Source: UBA4810 sp002479215 (GTDB lineage: Bacteria > Desulfobacterota > Syntrophia > Syntrophales > Smithellaceae). Taken from it: DNA of 64,000 bases. The translations under genes were made by a program, and so were the position numbers. Within the stretch, counting starts at the first letter, position 1. The number at the start of each line of letters is the position of its first letter. The notes beneath the pieces were generated by a model. The model was not told the origin of the DNA. It searched no databases and worked only from the letters and a program-made list of their open reading frames with translations. The DNA lies in NCBI GenBank assembly GCA_049514435.1, contig JBEKVB010000007.1, positions 1-64,000 on the forward strand, given 5' to 3'. Positions 34,597 to 44,683 of this stretch are shown in pieces.

Positions 34597-35478
34597 TTAG
34601 TCAAGTTTAAAATGATTTGCCGCCATTAATAATATCATGAAAGTGTTCAATGCCGTCGAGGAAATGAAATTCAGACGCATGGTATTGTCGTAGTTAGCCT
34701 TACTTTTATCCCGGAATGTTATCACCATCCAATAAGCAAAGAAAGCCGCCACGGGAGCGATAAATAGGATGAAAAATGCGGCAATTAGCAGACCATAGTA
34801 ACTCAAGAAATAAAGAACAAAACAGACAATCGCGAGCGCAATAAACACCGCACAAAACAAGAAAGTGCCTTTAATGCCCAGAAGCATGCTAAAGGAGATG
34901 TCACCACGTTCTCCATCCGCTTTGTGCTGGTAAACTTGCGTCATAGGGTATGCGGCCGTAAGGAATAGACTGGAAATAACCGCGGCGAAGAGAATCTGTG
35001 TATTCAAAATCTCTGTTATGGAGATATCCTGAATACCCCAAAAAGATAGGAGAAAGGTAAAAGCGCCCTGGATAAAGCCCACTCCGATAAGACTGAGAAC
35101 AGGCATTTTTTTCACTCGAATTTTGTTATGGCTGTAAGCTTTGGAAGCGAGGCCATAAAAAAACACGGCTGCGGTAAACAGCCAGCCAATTAGCAGAGAG
35201 AACAATACCGCTAAAGCATCCAGCATCAGCGATACGGTGAGTAGTTCCTTCTCTACGGGAGGAGGGTTTTTCAGTAGGCCGATGCTGTCCGTATCGCGAT
35301 CATAATAAGAGTTATAGGAGTTGCTTGCCGGGTAAAGAAGAAAATGCAGAATAAAAAATACCAGCACTGTTTTCCATAGGATTGGTTTCTCGGCACAATT
35401 CAAAGCAAAGAGATATGTGGGCATAAGAAAATAGGAAAAGGGAATACGTAAGTGCAAAATACTAGATTTTGTCAGCAT
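34597..35478 (-). CDS. UbiA-type prenyltransferase
   Basis: About 293 residues, with eight to nine hydrophobic helices. The first aspartate-rich motif is NSYYDRDTDSIG; the second, near AYPMTQVYQHKADGERGDISF, supplies DxxxD-like acids. The family attaches polyprenyl chains to aromatic or other acceptors in the membrane (quinones, haem O, chlorophyll, etc.). The acceptor cannot be told. ATG at 35478 is preferred, with a TTG eight codons upstream as alternative. Confidence 0.8.
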   Translation of the reverse strand: MLTKSSILHLRIPFSYFLMPTYLFALNCAEKPILWKTVLVFFILHFLLYPASNSYNSYYDRDTDSIGLLKNPPPVEKELLTVSLMLDALAVLFSLLIGWLFTAAVFFYGLASKAYSHNKIRVKKMPVLSLIGVGFIQGAFTFLLSFWGIQDISITEILNTQILFAAVISSLFLTAAYPMTQVYQHKADGERGDISFSMLLGIKGTFLFCAVFIALAIVCFVLYFLSYYGLLIAAFFILFIAPVAAFFAYWMVITFRDKSKANYDNTMRLNFISSTALNTFMILLMAANHFKLD

Positions 35479-35574
35479 TCTGTAGTCATCTTTTTGATAC
35501 AATTTGTTCCGTAAGCCGGCTGCTATCTGCTAGTGCTACGATAGCGGCGTCACTTGACAAAAGTTTTCTGGGAA

Positions 35575-37656
35575 TCAGGAATTCTCTTCTGCGTCGCCAT
35601 ACCAACAATACCTGTTGCGTCCCATAGCTTTAGCCCGGTACATGGCGTTATCAGCCTTACTCATAAGGGTGTCGATATCCCAGCCATGAAGGGGGTATAT
35701 GGCCACACCAATACTCGCTGTGACCGTTATATCGCCGTTATCGAGATGAAAAGGTTTGTTGAAAGCCTTGACTATTTTCTGGGCAACAATCAAGGCATTT
35801 TCCTCACTGGATAAAGATGGAATAATCAGGGTAAATTCATCGCCGCCGTAACGCGCTACCGTGTCGCTTGCCCGAACCATCTTCGAAAGTCTGCCGGAAA
35901 TACTTTTTAACACTTCATCTCCCACTTTATGGCCTTTGTTATCATTGATTCCTTTAAAATTATCCAGGTCAAGTATAATAACAGCAACCATTTTGCCGCC
36001 TCGTTTTGCTGAGTTAAAGGCCATGTGCATGCGGTCATAAAAAAGGGTTCTGTTGGCCAGGCCAGTCAAGGGATCGTGGAAGGCTTGATGACGGATTGTT
36101 TCTTCCGCTTTGTGCCGTTCCGTAATATCGCTGATGATACCGCGGAAACCCAGCGGATTACCCTTGGCATTGTGAATAAGACTTACGGAGAGTTCCACCT
36201 GTTTCTTTTTCCCGCTCTTGGTGATTATTTCCCATTCCATTTTCTTTGTCGGCTTGCCGGTTTTAAAGACCTGATGAAAAACCCAATAGGCGATTTCTGC
36301 ATGCTCCTTATCCACATAAGTTCTATAATTTTTCCCTTGCATTTCCTTTGCGCTGTATTCGTAGAGTTTAAGATAGGCATCGTTGAAAATAGTGGTGTTT
36401 CCTGTCAAATCAACTTCATAGTAAGCATCTGCAATAGTGTCGATGATTGTGCGATAACGCTCCTCACTCTGCATCAAGGCATCTTCCTTTTTACGCCGCT
36501 CTGTAGTATCTCGAGCGACGCTGTGAAATCCGATCGGTTTTCCCTCGATGTTACGGATAAGACCTACGGAAATTTCTACTAATCTCTTCTCCCCCTTCTT
36601 GTTTATCCTCTCTATTTCCACATTCTTCACTGGTTTTCTGGTTTTAAAAACCGTGTTATAGATCCGAAAGGTACGTTCTGCATTCTCCTTGTCCATATAT
36701 TCCCTATAATTGAGGTTATGCAATTCCTCAGGGCTGTAACCCATGCTGTTCACGTAGGCGTCATTGAAATATATGTTGGTTCCCTTCAAATCTTGTTCGG
36801 AATAGGAGTCGGGAATGGTGTCAATTATCGTCCGGTAGCGCTCCTCGCTTTGCCGCAGGTTCAACTCTGCTTGCTTCTGGGGATCAATGTTCATCTGACT
36901 GCCGAGAATAGCTCTCTTTCCGTTGTGAGTGATGGAAGTCACTGTTCCCACATGCCATAGTATTTCTCCTGCTTTAGTTACCACCCGGTATTCAAAAGGA
37001 AGGGAAATCTCGCCGCGGAGCATGGCTATGGAGTTGCTCTTAAGTATTTCCCTGTCGTCTGGATGGACAAGATGTGAATAGGGCATATTTATAAGCTCAT
37101 CGGCTTTGTATCCCATAGATTCCTGCAGTTTTTTATTGCTCCATTGAATATTGCCATCTTGAACAATAAAAACACCGATGGGAGATTTTTCTGCCAGTGT
37201 ACCGTAAAGCTGCTCAACGTGTCTCAATTGAGTGATATCTTTCGCGATGACCGACACTGCGGTGATTTCGCCTGTGTCAGCGGGTTGCCTGATCGGGTAG
37301 ATGGTACGCAAAAATTCGTTTCCGTCCCTCTGGCTTCGATATTCACGCTGGAACGACAGACCTTTTTGGAAAACCTCCGCCACATCAGCGGCAAAAGATG
37401 TGGTATCCTCCGAGGAATGAAAATTTCCGTAGGTTTTACCGATTATATCTTTCAGGGGCAAACCCAAGCGGGAACAATATCTGGCATTGACATAGAGATA
37501 ACGGCAGTCGCGATCCACCATATAAATGGAATCGCTCGTTTCTTCCACTATATTCCGGTAAATATCGGGCATCTGATTTAATTCTGGAGTTTCTTCTTTA
37601 GCCGTTTTGATTTTCTCCTTATTATTGGAGACACGCTTTTTAATAATTTTTTTCAT
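35575..37656 (-). CDS. Diguanylate cyclase with four PAS domains
   Basis: 693 residues, cytosolic. Four PAS domains lie at roughly 25-150, 150-275, 275-400 and 400-520; the third and fourth are near duplicates (RTIIDTIPDSY/RTIIDTIADAY). The GGDEF domain has GGDEF at 604-608 and the inhibitory RASD site at 595-598, so it should be an active and product-inhibited c-di-GMP synthase. No EAL domain and no membrane segment. No adjacent effector. Confidence 0.9.
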   Translation of the reverse strand: MKKIIKKRVSNNKEKIKTAKEETPELNQMPDIYRNIVEETSDSIYMVDRDCRYLYVNARYCSRLGLPLKDIIGKTYGNFHSSEDTTSFAADVAEVFQKGLSFQREYRSQRDGNEFLRTIYPIRQPADTGEITAVSVIAKDITQLRHVEQLYGTLAEKSPIGVFIVQDGNIQWSNKKLQESMGYKADELINMPYSHLVHPDDREILKSNSIAMLRGEISLPFEYRVVTKAGEILWHVGTVTSITHNGKRAILGSQMNIDPQKQAELNLRQSEERYRTIIDTIPDSYSEQDLKGTNIYFNDAYVNSMGYSPEELHNLNYREYMDKENAERTFRIYNTVFKTRKPVKNVEIERINKKGEKRLVEISVGLIRNIEGKPIGFHSVARDTTERRKKEDALMQSEERYRTIIDTIADAYYEVDLTGNTTIFNDAYLKLYEYSAKEMQGKNYRTYVDKEHAEIAYWVFHQVFKTGKPTKKMEWEIITKSGKKKQVELSVSLIHNAKGNPLGFRGIISDITERHKAEETIRHQAFHDPLTGLANRTLFYDRMHMAFNSAKRGGKMVAVIILDLDNFKGINDNKGHKVGDEVLKSISGRLSKMVRASDTVARYGGDEFTLIIPSLSSEENALIVAQKIVKAFNKPFHLDNGDITVTASIGVAIYPLHGWDIDTLMSKADNAMYRAKAMGRNRYCWYGDAEENS

Positions 37657-37736
37657 ATATCAAAAGTATTATAAAATAATAGCATTGATTAACATAATAT
37701 CATAATTAACTTAATTCAATAATCCGGCAATGTCTA

Positions 37737-38348
37737 TTATTTTTTACTCGCCTCAAGGAGATGGCTGCGATCATTGAGCAAGTCGATTATTGCCTGCTCC
37801 TTACCCAGCCGGACAATAGTTTTGGAAGCCGTATCCACACAGGTGCTTCTGAATTCGGAAAGGCTGATATTGCGCAGACGGCAGAGAATAGTGGCGATGG
37901 TGAAATTGTGGGAAACAATCAAGGCGTTTTGCGATTTTCCAATTATCTCTTCCGTGATGTGCCAAGCTCGGTTTTGTAACTCTGATAAAGATTCGCCGTT
38001 GGGCATTTTTACTGACGCGGGATCGGAGATCCATTTCTGAAGAAATTCTTTTTTGCTGGCCATCAATTTCTTAAAAGAGAAGCCTTCGAAGTCTCCCTGA
38101 TCCATCTCCATCAGGTCCCAGTGAAGCTGAATATCCAGATGATGAAACTCGTTGATTATTTCTGCCGTTTGGTGGGCTCTTTTTAAAGGACTGGAATGAA
38201 TAGCCTCCAGGGGATGATCTTTCAAGGACAAGGCCAGAAGCTCTGCTTGTTTTTTGCCCGCTGCGCTTAACTCGACATCACTTGTGCCCTGTACCCGTCC
38301 TTCTTTGTTCCAAAGCGTTTCCCCGTGTCTGATCAGAATCAGTTGCAT
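37737..38348 (-). CDS. Histidine phosphatase family protein
   Basis: A 203-residue phosphoglycerate-mutase-fold enzyme. Catalytic LIRHGETLWNKEGRVQG with the phospho-His, SPLKRAHQTAEII, the acid in EMDQGDFEG and ALIVSHNFTI with the second His are present. Resembles alpha-ribazole or phosphoserine-type phosphatases (CobC/PspA group). Divergent from the SDR gene. Confidence 0.87.
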   Translation of the reverse strand: MQLILIRHGETLWNKEGRVQGTSDVELSAAGKKQAELLALSLKDHPLEAIHSSPLKRAHQTAEIINEFHHLDIQLHWDLMEMDQGDFEGFSFKKLMASKKEFLQKWISDPASVKMPNGESLSELQNRAWHITEEIIGKSQNALIVSHNFTIATILCRLRNISLSEFRSTCVDTASKTIVRLGKEQAIIDLLNDRSHLLEASKK

Positions 38349-38502
38349 ATTGTTTTATCCTCAACTTTGCGTTTCGGCAGTAGTATAAAAGTTTAATGTC
38401 CAGGATGTCAAAACATTTTGCTAAAAATGTAATGCTTGACAGAATGTGCCAGGAAAGCTGTACTGGATTCAACAAATAAGTCCGCTGTCGAAGGAGGAAG
38501 AC

Positions 38503-39303
38503 ATGGATTTGAAAATTAACGATAGAATAGCTATTGTAACAGGCGGAGGAAACGGAATAGGCAGGGCAATCGCCTTGCGTCTGGCCGCTGAGGGTGCTAA
38601 GGTTATTGTGACGGATCTGAGAAGAGAAGATGCTCAAAATGTCGCAACCGAAATCATCGTACAAGGTGGCGAAGGTATCGCCTTCCAATCCGACGCCACC
38701 AAGGAGCTTGATGTCGATAAAATGATTCGGCAGTCTATCGAAGCTTATGGTACGATAGATATCCTAGTCAATAATGTGGGTGGTGGTTCGGGTGTGGCTC
38801 CGATTGCCAAAACAATTATAGAAAACTGGGATAAAACGATTGAAAGAAATCTGAAAAGCGCGTTTCTATGTTGTCGCGCCGTGGCCCAGGTGATGATTCC
38901 AAGGAAACGGGGACGGATTATCAATATCTCATCCATATCGGGAAAGTCAGGAGAAGCGCTCATCGGTAGCTACTGCGTGGCAAAATTTGGTGTCATTGGT
39001 CTAACCCAAGTTTTAGCCAAAGAACTTGGCCGCTATAACATTACGGTAAATGCAGTCTGCCCCGGCTACGTCTATACGTCGAGCTGGAAAAATCTTGCCC
39101 AGTCGCTGAAAGACGGCTATTCGTCCATGGCGAAGAAGAGTCTGGAAGAGATTTTCGAAGAGCGAGTAAAGCCGCTGACACCGCTGCAGCGACCACAAAC
39201 GGCTGAAGATGTGGCCAGTCTCGTAACTTATCTTACTTCAGAAGAGGCGAAAAACATTACAGGTCAGGCCATAAATGTCGACGGAGGCGCTGTCATGTGT
39301 TGA
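38503..39303 (+). CDS. Short-chain dehydrogenase/reductase
   Basis: 266 residues of the classical SDR family. TGGGNGIGRAIA binds the cofactor, NNVGGGSG is the strand-4 motif, and the active site is Ser (SSISGKSG) with YCVAK. The Asp in VTDLRRED favours NAD(H). Substrate not known; the 3-oxoacyl-ACP/CoA type is likely. AAGGAGGA before the ATG at 38503. Confidence 0.88.
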   Translation: MDLKINDRIAIVTGGGNGIGRAIALRLAAEGAKVIVTDLRREDAQNVATEIIVQGGEGIAFQSDATKELDVDKMIRQSIEAYGTIDILVNNVGGGSGVAPIAKTIIENWDKTIERNLKSAFLCCRAVAQVMIPRKRGRIINISSISGKSGEALIGSYCVAKFGVIGLTQVLAKELGRYNITVNAVCPGYVYTSSWKNLAQSLKDGYSSMAKKSLEEIFEERVKPLTPLQRPQTAEDVASLVTYLTSEEAKNITGQAINVDGGAVMC

Positions 39304-39377
39304 CAGTGATTTGTTTTATGCAAAACGCAAAAAGAGAAATTAATAAAGGACAGGACCTTACTTATTAAGGAACTAGA

Positions 39378-40904
39378 ATGTCAAATTCTTTCACTGATCA
39401 TAATTTAACCGGGCAATCATGGGAAAATGAAAACATTTTTTGCCATAATTTGCCTTCCCAACCGCGAGCGGATATAGGTAAGGTTTTAGTAACGGGAGCT
39501 TCCGGATATATCGGCGGACGATTGGTTCCTGAACTATTGGCTCGTGGATACAGTCTTAAAGTCATGGTACGGGCTGCCTCGCCGATTTACAAGGAGCATT
39601 GGCCGGAAGCGGAAATTGTAGTGGCTGATGCGCTCAATATCGAAAGTTTGAGGGCTGCCTTGGAAGATGTGGATACCGCGTATTATCTGATTCACTCCCT
39701 GCTTTTGGGACCGAAAGAATTCGCCTCTGCAGACGTACAGGCAGCCAGGAACTTTCGAATGGTTGCAGAAGAGAAGAAGGTTAAACGAATTATTTATTTA
39801 GGAGGACTTGGCGATACCCACACCCAGCTCTCCACACATTTAGAAAGCCGTATTCAGGTGGCCCAAGAGTTGAAAAGGGGAAAAGTTCCCGTGACCATTT
39901 TACGGGCGGCAATTATCATCGGATCAGGAAGCGCTTCTTATGAAATTATTCAGAATCTGATAAGAAAACTTCCCGTAATTTTGGTTCCGCGTTGGGCCAA
40001 AACAAAATGCCAGCCCATTGCCATCCGTGATGTGGTTAAATATCTGGTCGGTGTCTTAGAAATGAAGGAAGCTTCTGGAAAATCCTTTGATATCGGAGGG
40101 AATGATATTCTCAGCTATCAGGATATGTTAAGGATCAGAGCGGAATTAATGAATAAAAAGACTTTCTTTATTCCCTGCTTCATCTCCAATATCAGTTTTT
40201 ATTCCTATATAGAAAGTCTTGTAACTCCTGTACCGGATTCCATCACCCGCTGTTTGATGGAAGGGTTGAAAAATGAAGTTATTTGTCAGGATAATTCGAT
40301 AAAAGAAATTTTGCCGTTCCAGACCATAGGCTATAAAGAAGCCATAATAAGAGCGATGAACCGTGAAGAGCAGGATAATATCCATACTCGCTGGTCTGAC
40401 GCTTATCCCCCTGCTTACGAACTGGCCATGAAACTTCATGAATGCGTAGGCGACCCTCAATACAGTGCTTCTTACTCACTGATTACCGAAAAGAAAGCGT
40501 CTTCACTTTTCCAATCCATTTGCCGGGTGGGCGGTAAAGGAGGATGGTTTGCCAATAACTGGATGTGGCGGCTGCGAGGGGCAATCGACCGGATTTTTCT
40601 TGGAGTAGGAACGTCTAGGGGCAGAAAAAGCCAGACTACTCTAAAAATTGATGATGTAATAGATTTTTGGCGCGCGGAAGATATTCAGCCGAACAAGCGC
40701 CTTCTCTTGCGAGCAGAGATGAAACTTCCCGGAAGAGCATGGCTGGAATTCAATATTAAGGATGAAACTGATAAAAGAAAGTTGTCCATCATTGCCCATT
40801 ATTATACACATAATCTGTTGGGGAAAATATACTGGTATATATTCCTGCCGTTTCACCGGTTGATTTTCAATAATCTGATCGAACAGATTGAAAAAAGGAG
40901 TTGA
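39378..40904 (+). CDS. Atypical SDR-DUF2867 fusion protein
   Basis: 508 residues. The N-terminal 300 residues are an atypical short-chain reductase (VTGASGYIGGRLVPELL, YYLIHSLLLG, RIIYLGGLGD). The C-terminal 150 residues (RIFLGVGTSRGR, VIDFWRAEDI, RAWLEFNIKD) match DUF2867. The combination is common in bacteria with unknown role, often in oxidoreductase or lipid-related settings. Translated 75 bases after the SDR gene. Confidence 0.82.
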   Translation: MSNSFTDHNLTGQSWENENIFCHNLPSQPRADIGKVLVTGASGYIGGRLVPELLARGYSLKVMVRAASPIYKEHWPEAEIVVADALNIESLRAALEDVDTAYYLIHSLLLGPKEFASADVQAARNFRMVAEEKKVKRIIYLGGLGDTHTQLSTHLESRIQVAQELKRGKVPVTILRAAIIIGSGSASYEIIQNLIRKLPVILVPRWAKTKCQPIAIRDVVKYLVGVLEMKEASGKSFDIGGNDILSYQDMLRIRAELMNKKTFFIPCFISNISFYSYIESLVTPVPDSITRCLMEGLKNEVICQDNSIKEILPFQTIGYKEAIIRAMNREEQDNIHTRWSDAYPPAYELAMKLHECVGDPQYSASYSLITEKKASSLFQSICRVGGKGGWFANNWMWRLRGAIDRIFLGVGTSRGRKSQTTLKIDDVIDFWRAEDIQPNKRLLLRAEMKLPGRAWLEFNIKDETDKRKLSIIAHYYTHNLLGKIYWYIFLPFHRLIFNNLIEQIEKRS

Positions 40905-40975
40905 AAGGATACTTTTTTGATGCAGGGTAAATGCAGCTTTTTAAAAAAGAAATAATCATCAAGGTTACATATAAT

Positions 40976-43957
40976 CTAGGACTCAAAAAGATTTTCCAAA
41001 ACGAGTTTTTTATCCAGTCGTTTATTGGCTTCATTCAACTTTTCCTGGGCGGAGTAAACCGCAACCGCTTTGGATTTAGCTGCCTCCCCGAAATAGGTTT
41101 TCAATGTTTCCTTCATCTTCTTCGGTGTTGCGGATAAAACATCATCTCGGAATTTCTGCCGCATTTCGTCTGTAGCTCCGCCAAAAAACCGTACCATCGC
41201 GACATAACCGCGGCCTGCCGGATCTATAGGTTTGTCGAGCATGCCGATGGTGCTGATGATGTCCTTTTCCAAATCGGCTGCGGCCATTTCTTTGCGGGAA
41301 AAAAAGTCCTGCGCGTCTTTATATATTTGCAGTGTTTCCGTAATATGCGGGTCGCGATAAGAAATAAATGAAAACAGTCCCAGCGACGGATCAAAGGAAG
41401 ACATTCCACCGTAGGCGCCGCCCTGCACCCGGATGTGTTTGTAAAGATAGCTGTTGGAGAGTTCTTTGGCTGCCAGCATCAGCATCGGGGAAACCGGATC
41501 ATTATATGCAGTAGCTTTCATAACACGGGCAACATAGGATACTTGTGTGGGAACGACAATGCCTGCATAAACCGGCGCCAGCCGGGGCGGAGTTTGCGCC
41601 TGTCGGGCCGCCGGGGGAAACAGTTTCTGCAGAAGATGTAAAATATTTTCTTTAACCAGTTTTAAGCCCTGATCTTCGGCCGTTATATTTACAAGCAGGT
41701 TTTCTTTGCTGAAGATTATTGACTTCAACAGTTGCAGTTTTTCGCGCAGGTCAATTTTTGCTGAATCGAAATTGTCTGCTTTGTGCTGAACAAATCTGAG
41801 TTGGGTGCGGCCGTGCCACTGCTCATCGCGATATGCGGGTAGGGTAAGCGCCGCTCCTGCCGCTCTTTTGGCAAAAATATGGCCGGACGGGATGATAGCG
41901 GATTGCAGATTATTTTTTCGCTCGACGATTAAATCGCGCATTCTTGCTTCCTGATCCAAATCTCCGGCACACAGGATATCGCTGACAATATTGATCGCTT
42001 CCGGTAAATTACGGTAAAGCGCTTTAAAAGAAAAGATCATTTTCTGCCAGATTGCATTTGCATCAACAGAAAAGCCGGCCGCTAGGTCATAACCGAATCC
42101 CCCCATGGTGAGAGCGATACGCTTGTCCATTTCTTCATAAGTAAAACCTGCCGCTCCCATGCCGCTCATGATCTTGCCCAGAAGCGGCAGATAAAGTTGA
42201 AGCTCCTCGGGCACATGCGCAATATCAAAAGCGAGGTCAATATAAGCAATGCCGTTGGTAAAAATGTCATGATCGAGAGTCTTGACATCGGCCAGCATAC
42301 TATTGCCTGAGGGAATTGTTTCCACCGCTTTCGGAATGTCTTCGATTTTTAGTTTTGGTATGGTCGCTGCAGCCTCCGGTGAATCTGCCTCCGACTGAAA
42401 GATTTTGAGCTGTTGTTCCTGAGTGTTGATCTTTTGGAGTTCATCCGGGGAAAGTCCGGCTTTAAGCCCGGCCATTTTGTCCAGAAAATTTTTTTCTTTT
42501 TTTTCACTGAAATCAAGATCCGGTTCCATCACCGCGAGAAGGCGATGCCGATTGTCCAATAGCCACTTTTTTGTCATCCTCTGGAATATCTGCGGATCGG
42601 TTGTCCAGCGCTTGCGGATATTCTCTATTTCCCGCGGAAAATCAAGACTGATTAACGGATCACCATCATAGAGCCATGTCTGAAAAACAGTTCCCATGAG
42701 CGAAATACCAAAAGGATAAGAACCGCGGAAAATTTCCTTGCCGTGAAATTCAACTTGGTGAAGGATGCCCTCTATCAAGTCTCGCTCAAATCCTTCTGTA
42801 ACAATCTTTTGTAGTGTATCAAAAATGAGCTTTTCAATTTTTTGAATATCCGCGCTTTGCGCATTTCTCAGGCCGGCGCAGAACATTAGTTGTTTCAAAT
42901 CAGACTCCATGCCGCTGACCGGTGTCAGATCTTCGCCCAGCCCGGAATCAATGAGCGCCTTGCGCAGGGGGCTGGCTGCGCTGCCGACAAGCAGCCCGGA
43001 AATAATTTCCAAAAAAAGCGCTGTTTCATAATCCTTATTTTCCGCCAACATCCAGGCAACATTAACCATTGTTTTGTGCTCTAGGGATTCTTCTTTCCCC
43101 ACGGGATAGCTGCTTACCACCTGGCGAGGCGCGCTCAGGCGTGGCTGGCTTTTAATAGAGGAATCAACTTCCGTACGGTCGAATCCGACCAGCATCTCAG
43201 TTAAGAAAACGAGATGCTCCGCTGTTTCTATATCGCCATAGATAAAAAACCGCGCATTGGATGGAGAATAATAAGTCCGGTGAAAATTCTTAAATTGCTC
43301 GTATGTAAGTTGGGGAATAACATCAGGGTCACCGCCGGAATCATAAGAGTAAACACTATCCGGGTAGAGGTTTTCCTGGATAGCTTTGTACATCAGAGAA
43401 TCCGGAGAGGAGTAGGCTCCTTTCATTTCATTGTAAACGATACCGGAAATAGTCAGATCGCTTGTCAAATCGTCCGGCACAACAAATTCCAGGTGATGCC
43501 CTTCCTGAAAAAAAGTTTCTTTCAATAGACGCGGATGCAAAACCAGATCAGTATAGACACGCGCCAGATTGTAAAAATCAGCTTTGATCTGGCTAGCGAC
43601 CGGATAAATGGTTTTATCGGGGTAGGTGAAAGCGTTGATGAAAGTCTGCAGTGTGGAGCGCATCAATTCCTTAAAGACGTCTTTGAGTGGATATTTTGTC
43701 GATCCCGCCAACACGGAATGTTCGAGAATATGCGGCAGTCCGGTCGAATCCTCAGGTGGTGTACGAAAGCCGATGGCATATAAATTTTCCCGGTCCAATG
43801 AATGCAGATGCAGAACTTTAGCGCCGGTTTTTTCATGCTCGATCTCGTAGGCGACAAGCCGCATGGCCGGGATTATTTCCACGCGCAGTACTTTAAATCC
43901 GTGCAATTTATTCCCGGCTTGCAGTGTCGGCTGGGGGAATTTTGATTGATCGGCCAT
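40976..43957 (-). CDS. M16C presequence-type metalloprotease
   Basis: 993 residues, the normal size of PreP/Cym1/falcilysin-type enzymes. The inverted zinc motif HILEH is at 76-80 within TGLPHILEHSVLAGSTKYP. Two M16 half-molecules joined by a helical hinge degrade unstructured peptides inside a closed chamber. No signal peptide, so probably cytosolic. Divergently or convergently placed against the DUF2867 gene. Confidence 0.9.
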   Translation of the reverse strand: MADQSKFPQPTLQAGNKLHGFKVLRVEIIPAMRLVAYEIEHEKTGAKVLHLHSLDRENLYAIGFRTPPEDSTGLPHILEHSVLAGSTKYPLKDVFKELMRSTLQTFINAFTYPDKTIYPVASQIKADFYNLARVYTDLVLHPRLLKETFFQEGHHLEFVVPDDLTSDLTISGIVYNEMKGAYSSPDSLMYKAIQENLYPDSVYSYDSGGDPDVIPQLTYEQFKNFHRTYYSPSNARFFIYGDIETAEHLVFLTEMLVGFDRTEVDSSIKSQPRLSAPRQVVSSYPVGKEESLEHKTMVNVAWMLAENKDYETALFLEIISGLLVGSAASPLRKALIDSGLGEDLTPVSGMESDLKQLMFCAGLRNAQSADIQKIEKLIFDTLQKIVTEGFERDLIEGILHQVEFHGKEIFRGSYPFGISLMGTVFQTWLYDGDPLISLDFPREIENIRKRWTTDPQIFQRMTKKWLLDNRHRLLAVMEPDLDFSEKKEKNFLDKMAGLKAGLSPDELQKINTQEQQLKIFQSEADSPEAAATIPKLKIEDIPKAVETIPSGNSMLADVKTLDHDIFTNGIAYIDLAFDIAHVPEELQLYLPLLGKIMSGMGAAGFTYEEMDKRIALTMGGFGYDLAAGFSVDANAIWQKMIFSFKALYRNLPEAINIVSDILCAGDLDQEARMRDLIVERKNNLQSAIIPSGHIFAKRAAGAALTLPAYRDEQWHGRTQLRFVQHKADNFDSAKIDLREKLQLLKSIIFSKENLLVNITAEDQGLKLVKENILHLLQKLFPPAARQAQTPPRLAPVYAGIVVPTQVSYVARVMKATAYNDPVSPMLMLAAKELSNSYLYKHIRVQGGAYGGMSSFDPSLGLFSFISYRDPHITETLQIYKDAQDFFSRKEMAAADLEKDIISTIGMLDKPIDPAGRGYVAMVRFFGGATDEMRQKFRDDVLSATPKKMKETLKTYFGEAAKSKAVAVYSAQEKLNEANKRLDKKLVLENLFES

Positions 43958-44061
43958 ATGAAAAATCCTTCATTGAATTACTTTTACAATAATAAAAGAA
44001 TTAATCCGGAAAAAAGCAAGGCTATAAATAAAAAAAATAAAAACGGCTGGACATTTTTTCA

Positions 44062-44652
44062 TCAAATGTTGCCGCCCTTATTTAGTTTTGCCCGAAGAGC
44101 CATTATTTCGGTTCTGGTGAAAACTGATTCTACATGATCAATGTGCTTAAGAATATTTTCCCGGCCGCCCTCCTCGCGGTCAATAAGTGTTATAACCCTA
44201 TCCACAATAAGCCCTGCTTCGTGAGCCTGTTCGATGGCAATGATGGTGGATCCGCCAGTCGTTATGACATCATCGATAATGACGACTTTTTCACCCGGTC
44301 TGACATTGCCTTCAATCGAGCTTTTCGTGCCGTGATCTTTAACGTCTTTACGGACAATAAATGATTTTATCGGTTTACCTTTTTGATATGATATGACCGA
44401 AAGCGCATTCGCTATCGGATCGGCCCCCAGGGTGAGTCCTCCCGCTGCCGTAATTTCACTATTTTTAAGCATGTTAAAAAGAAGTGTTCCGATGAGGTTC
44501 ATGCCTTCGGGATCAAGCGTAGTCGGTTTGCAATTGAAGTAATAATTGCTTTTTTTTCCGGAAGCCAGAGTAAAAGGGGGATTATCACTGTATTTAAAAG
44601 ACCGCTCGATAATTATTTCACCCAGCCTTTCTTTCATTTCAGTAATAGTCAT
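44062..44652 (-). CDS. pyrE: Orotate phosphoribosyltransferase
   Basis: 196 residues. PRPP-binding motif VVIIDDVITTGGS, the flexible-loop lysines in FIVRKDVKDHGTKSSIEG, and ASGKKSNYYFNCKPTTL at the start are typical. Makes OMP from orotate. Follows tonB on the same strand. Confidence 0.93.
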   Translation of the reverse strand: MTITEMKERLGEIIIERSFKYSDNPPFTLASGKKSNYYFNCKPTTLDPEGMNLIGTLLFNMLKNSEITAAGGLTLGADPIANALSVISYQKGKPIKSFIVRKDVKDHGTKSSIEGNVRPGEKVVIIDDVITTGGSTIIAIEQAHEAGLIVDRVITLIDREEGGRENILKHIDHVESVFTRTEIMALRAKLNKGGNI

Positions 44653-44683
44653 TTTTTTCCCCGTTAATGGATTTAAATTTTAC

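Noticed and set aside
34391..34600. A 69-codon frame in the gap after the lyase gene
   Set aside because: No ribosome site, no family likeness, overlaps the prenyltransferase end; taken as chance.
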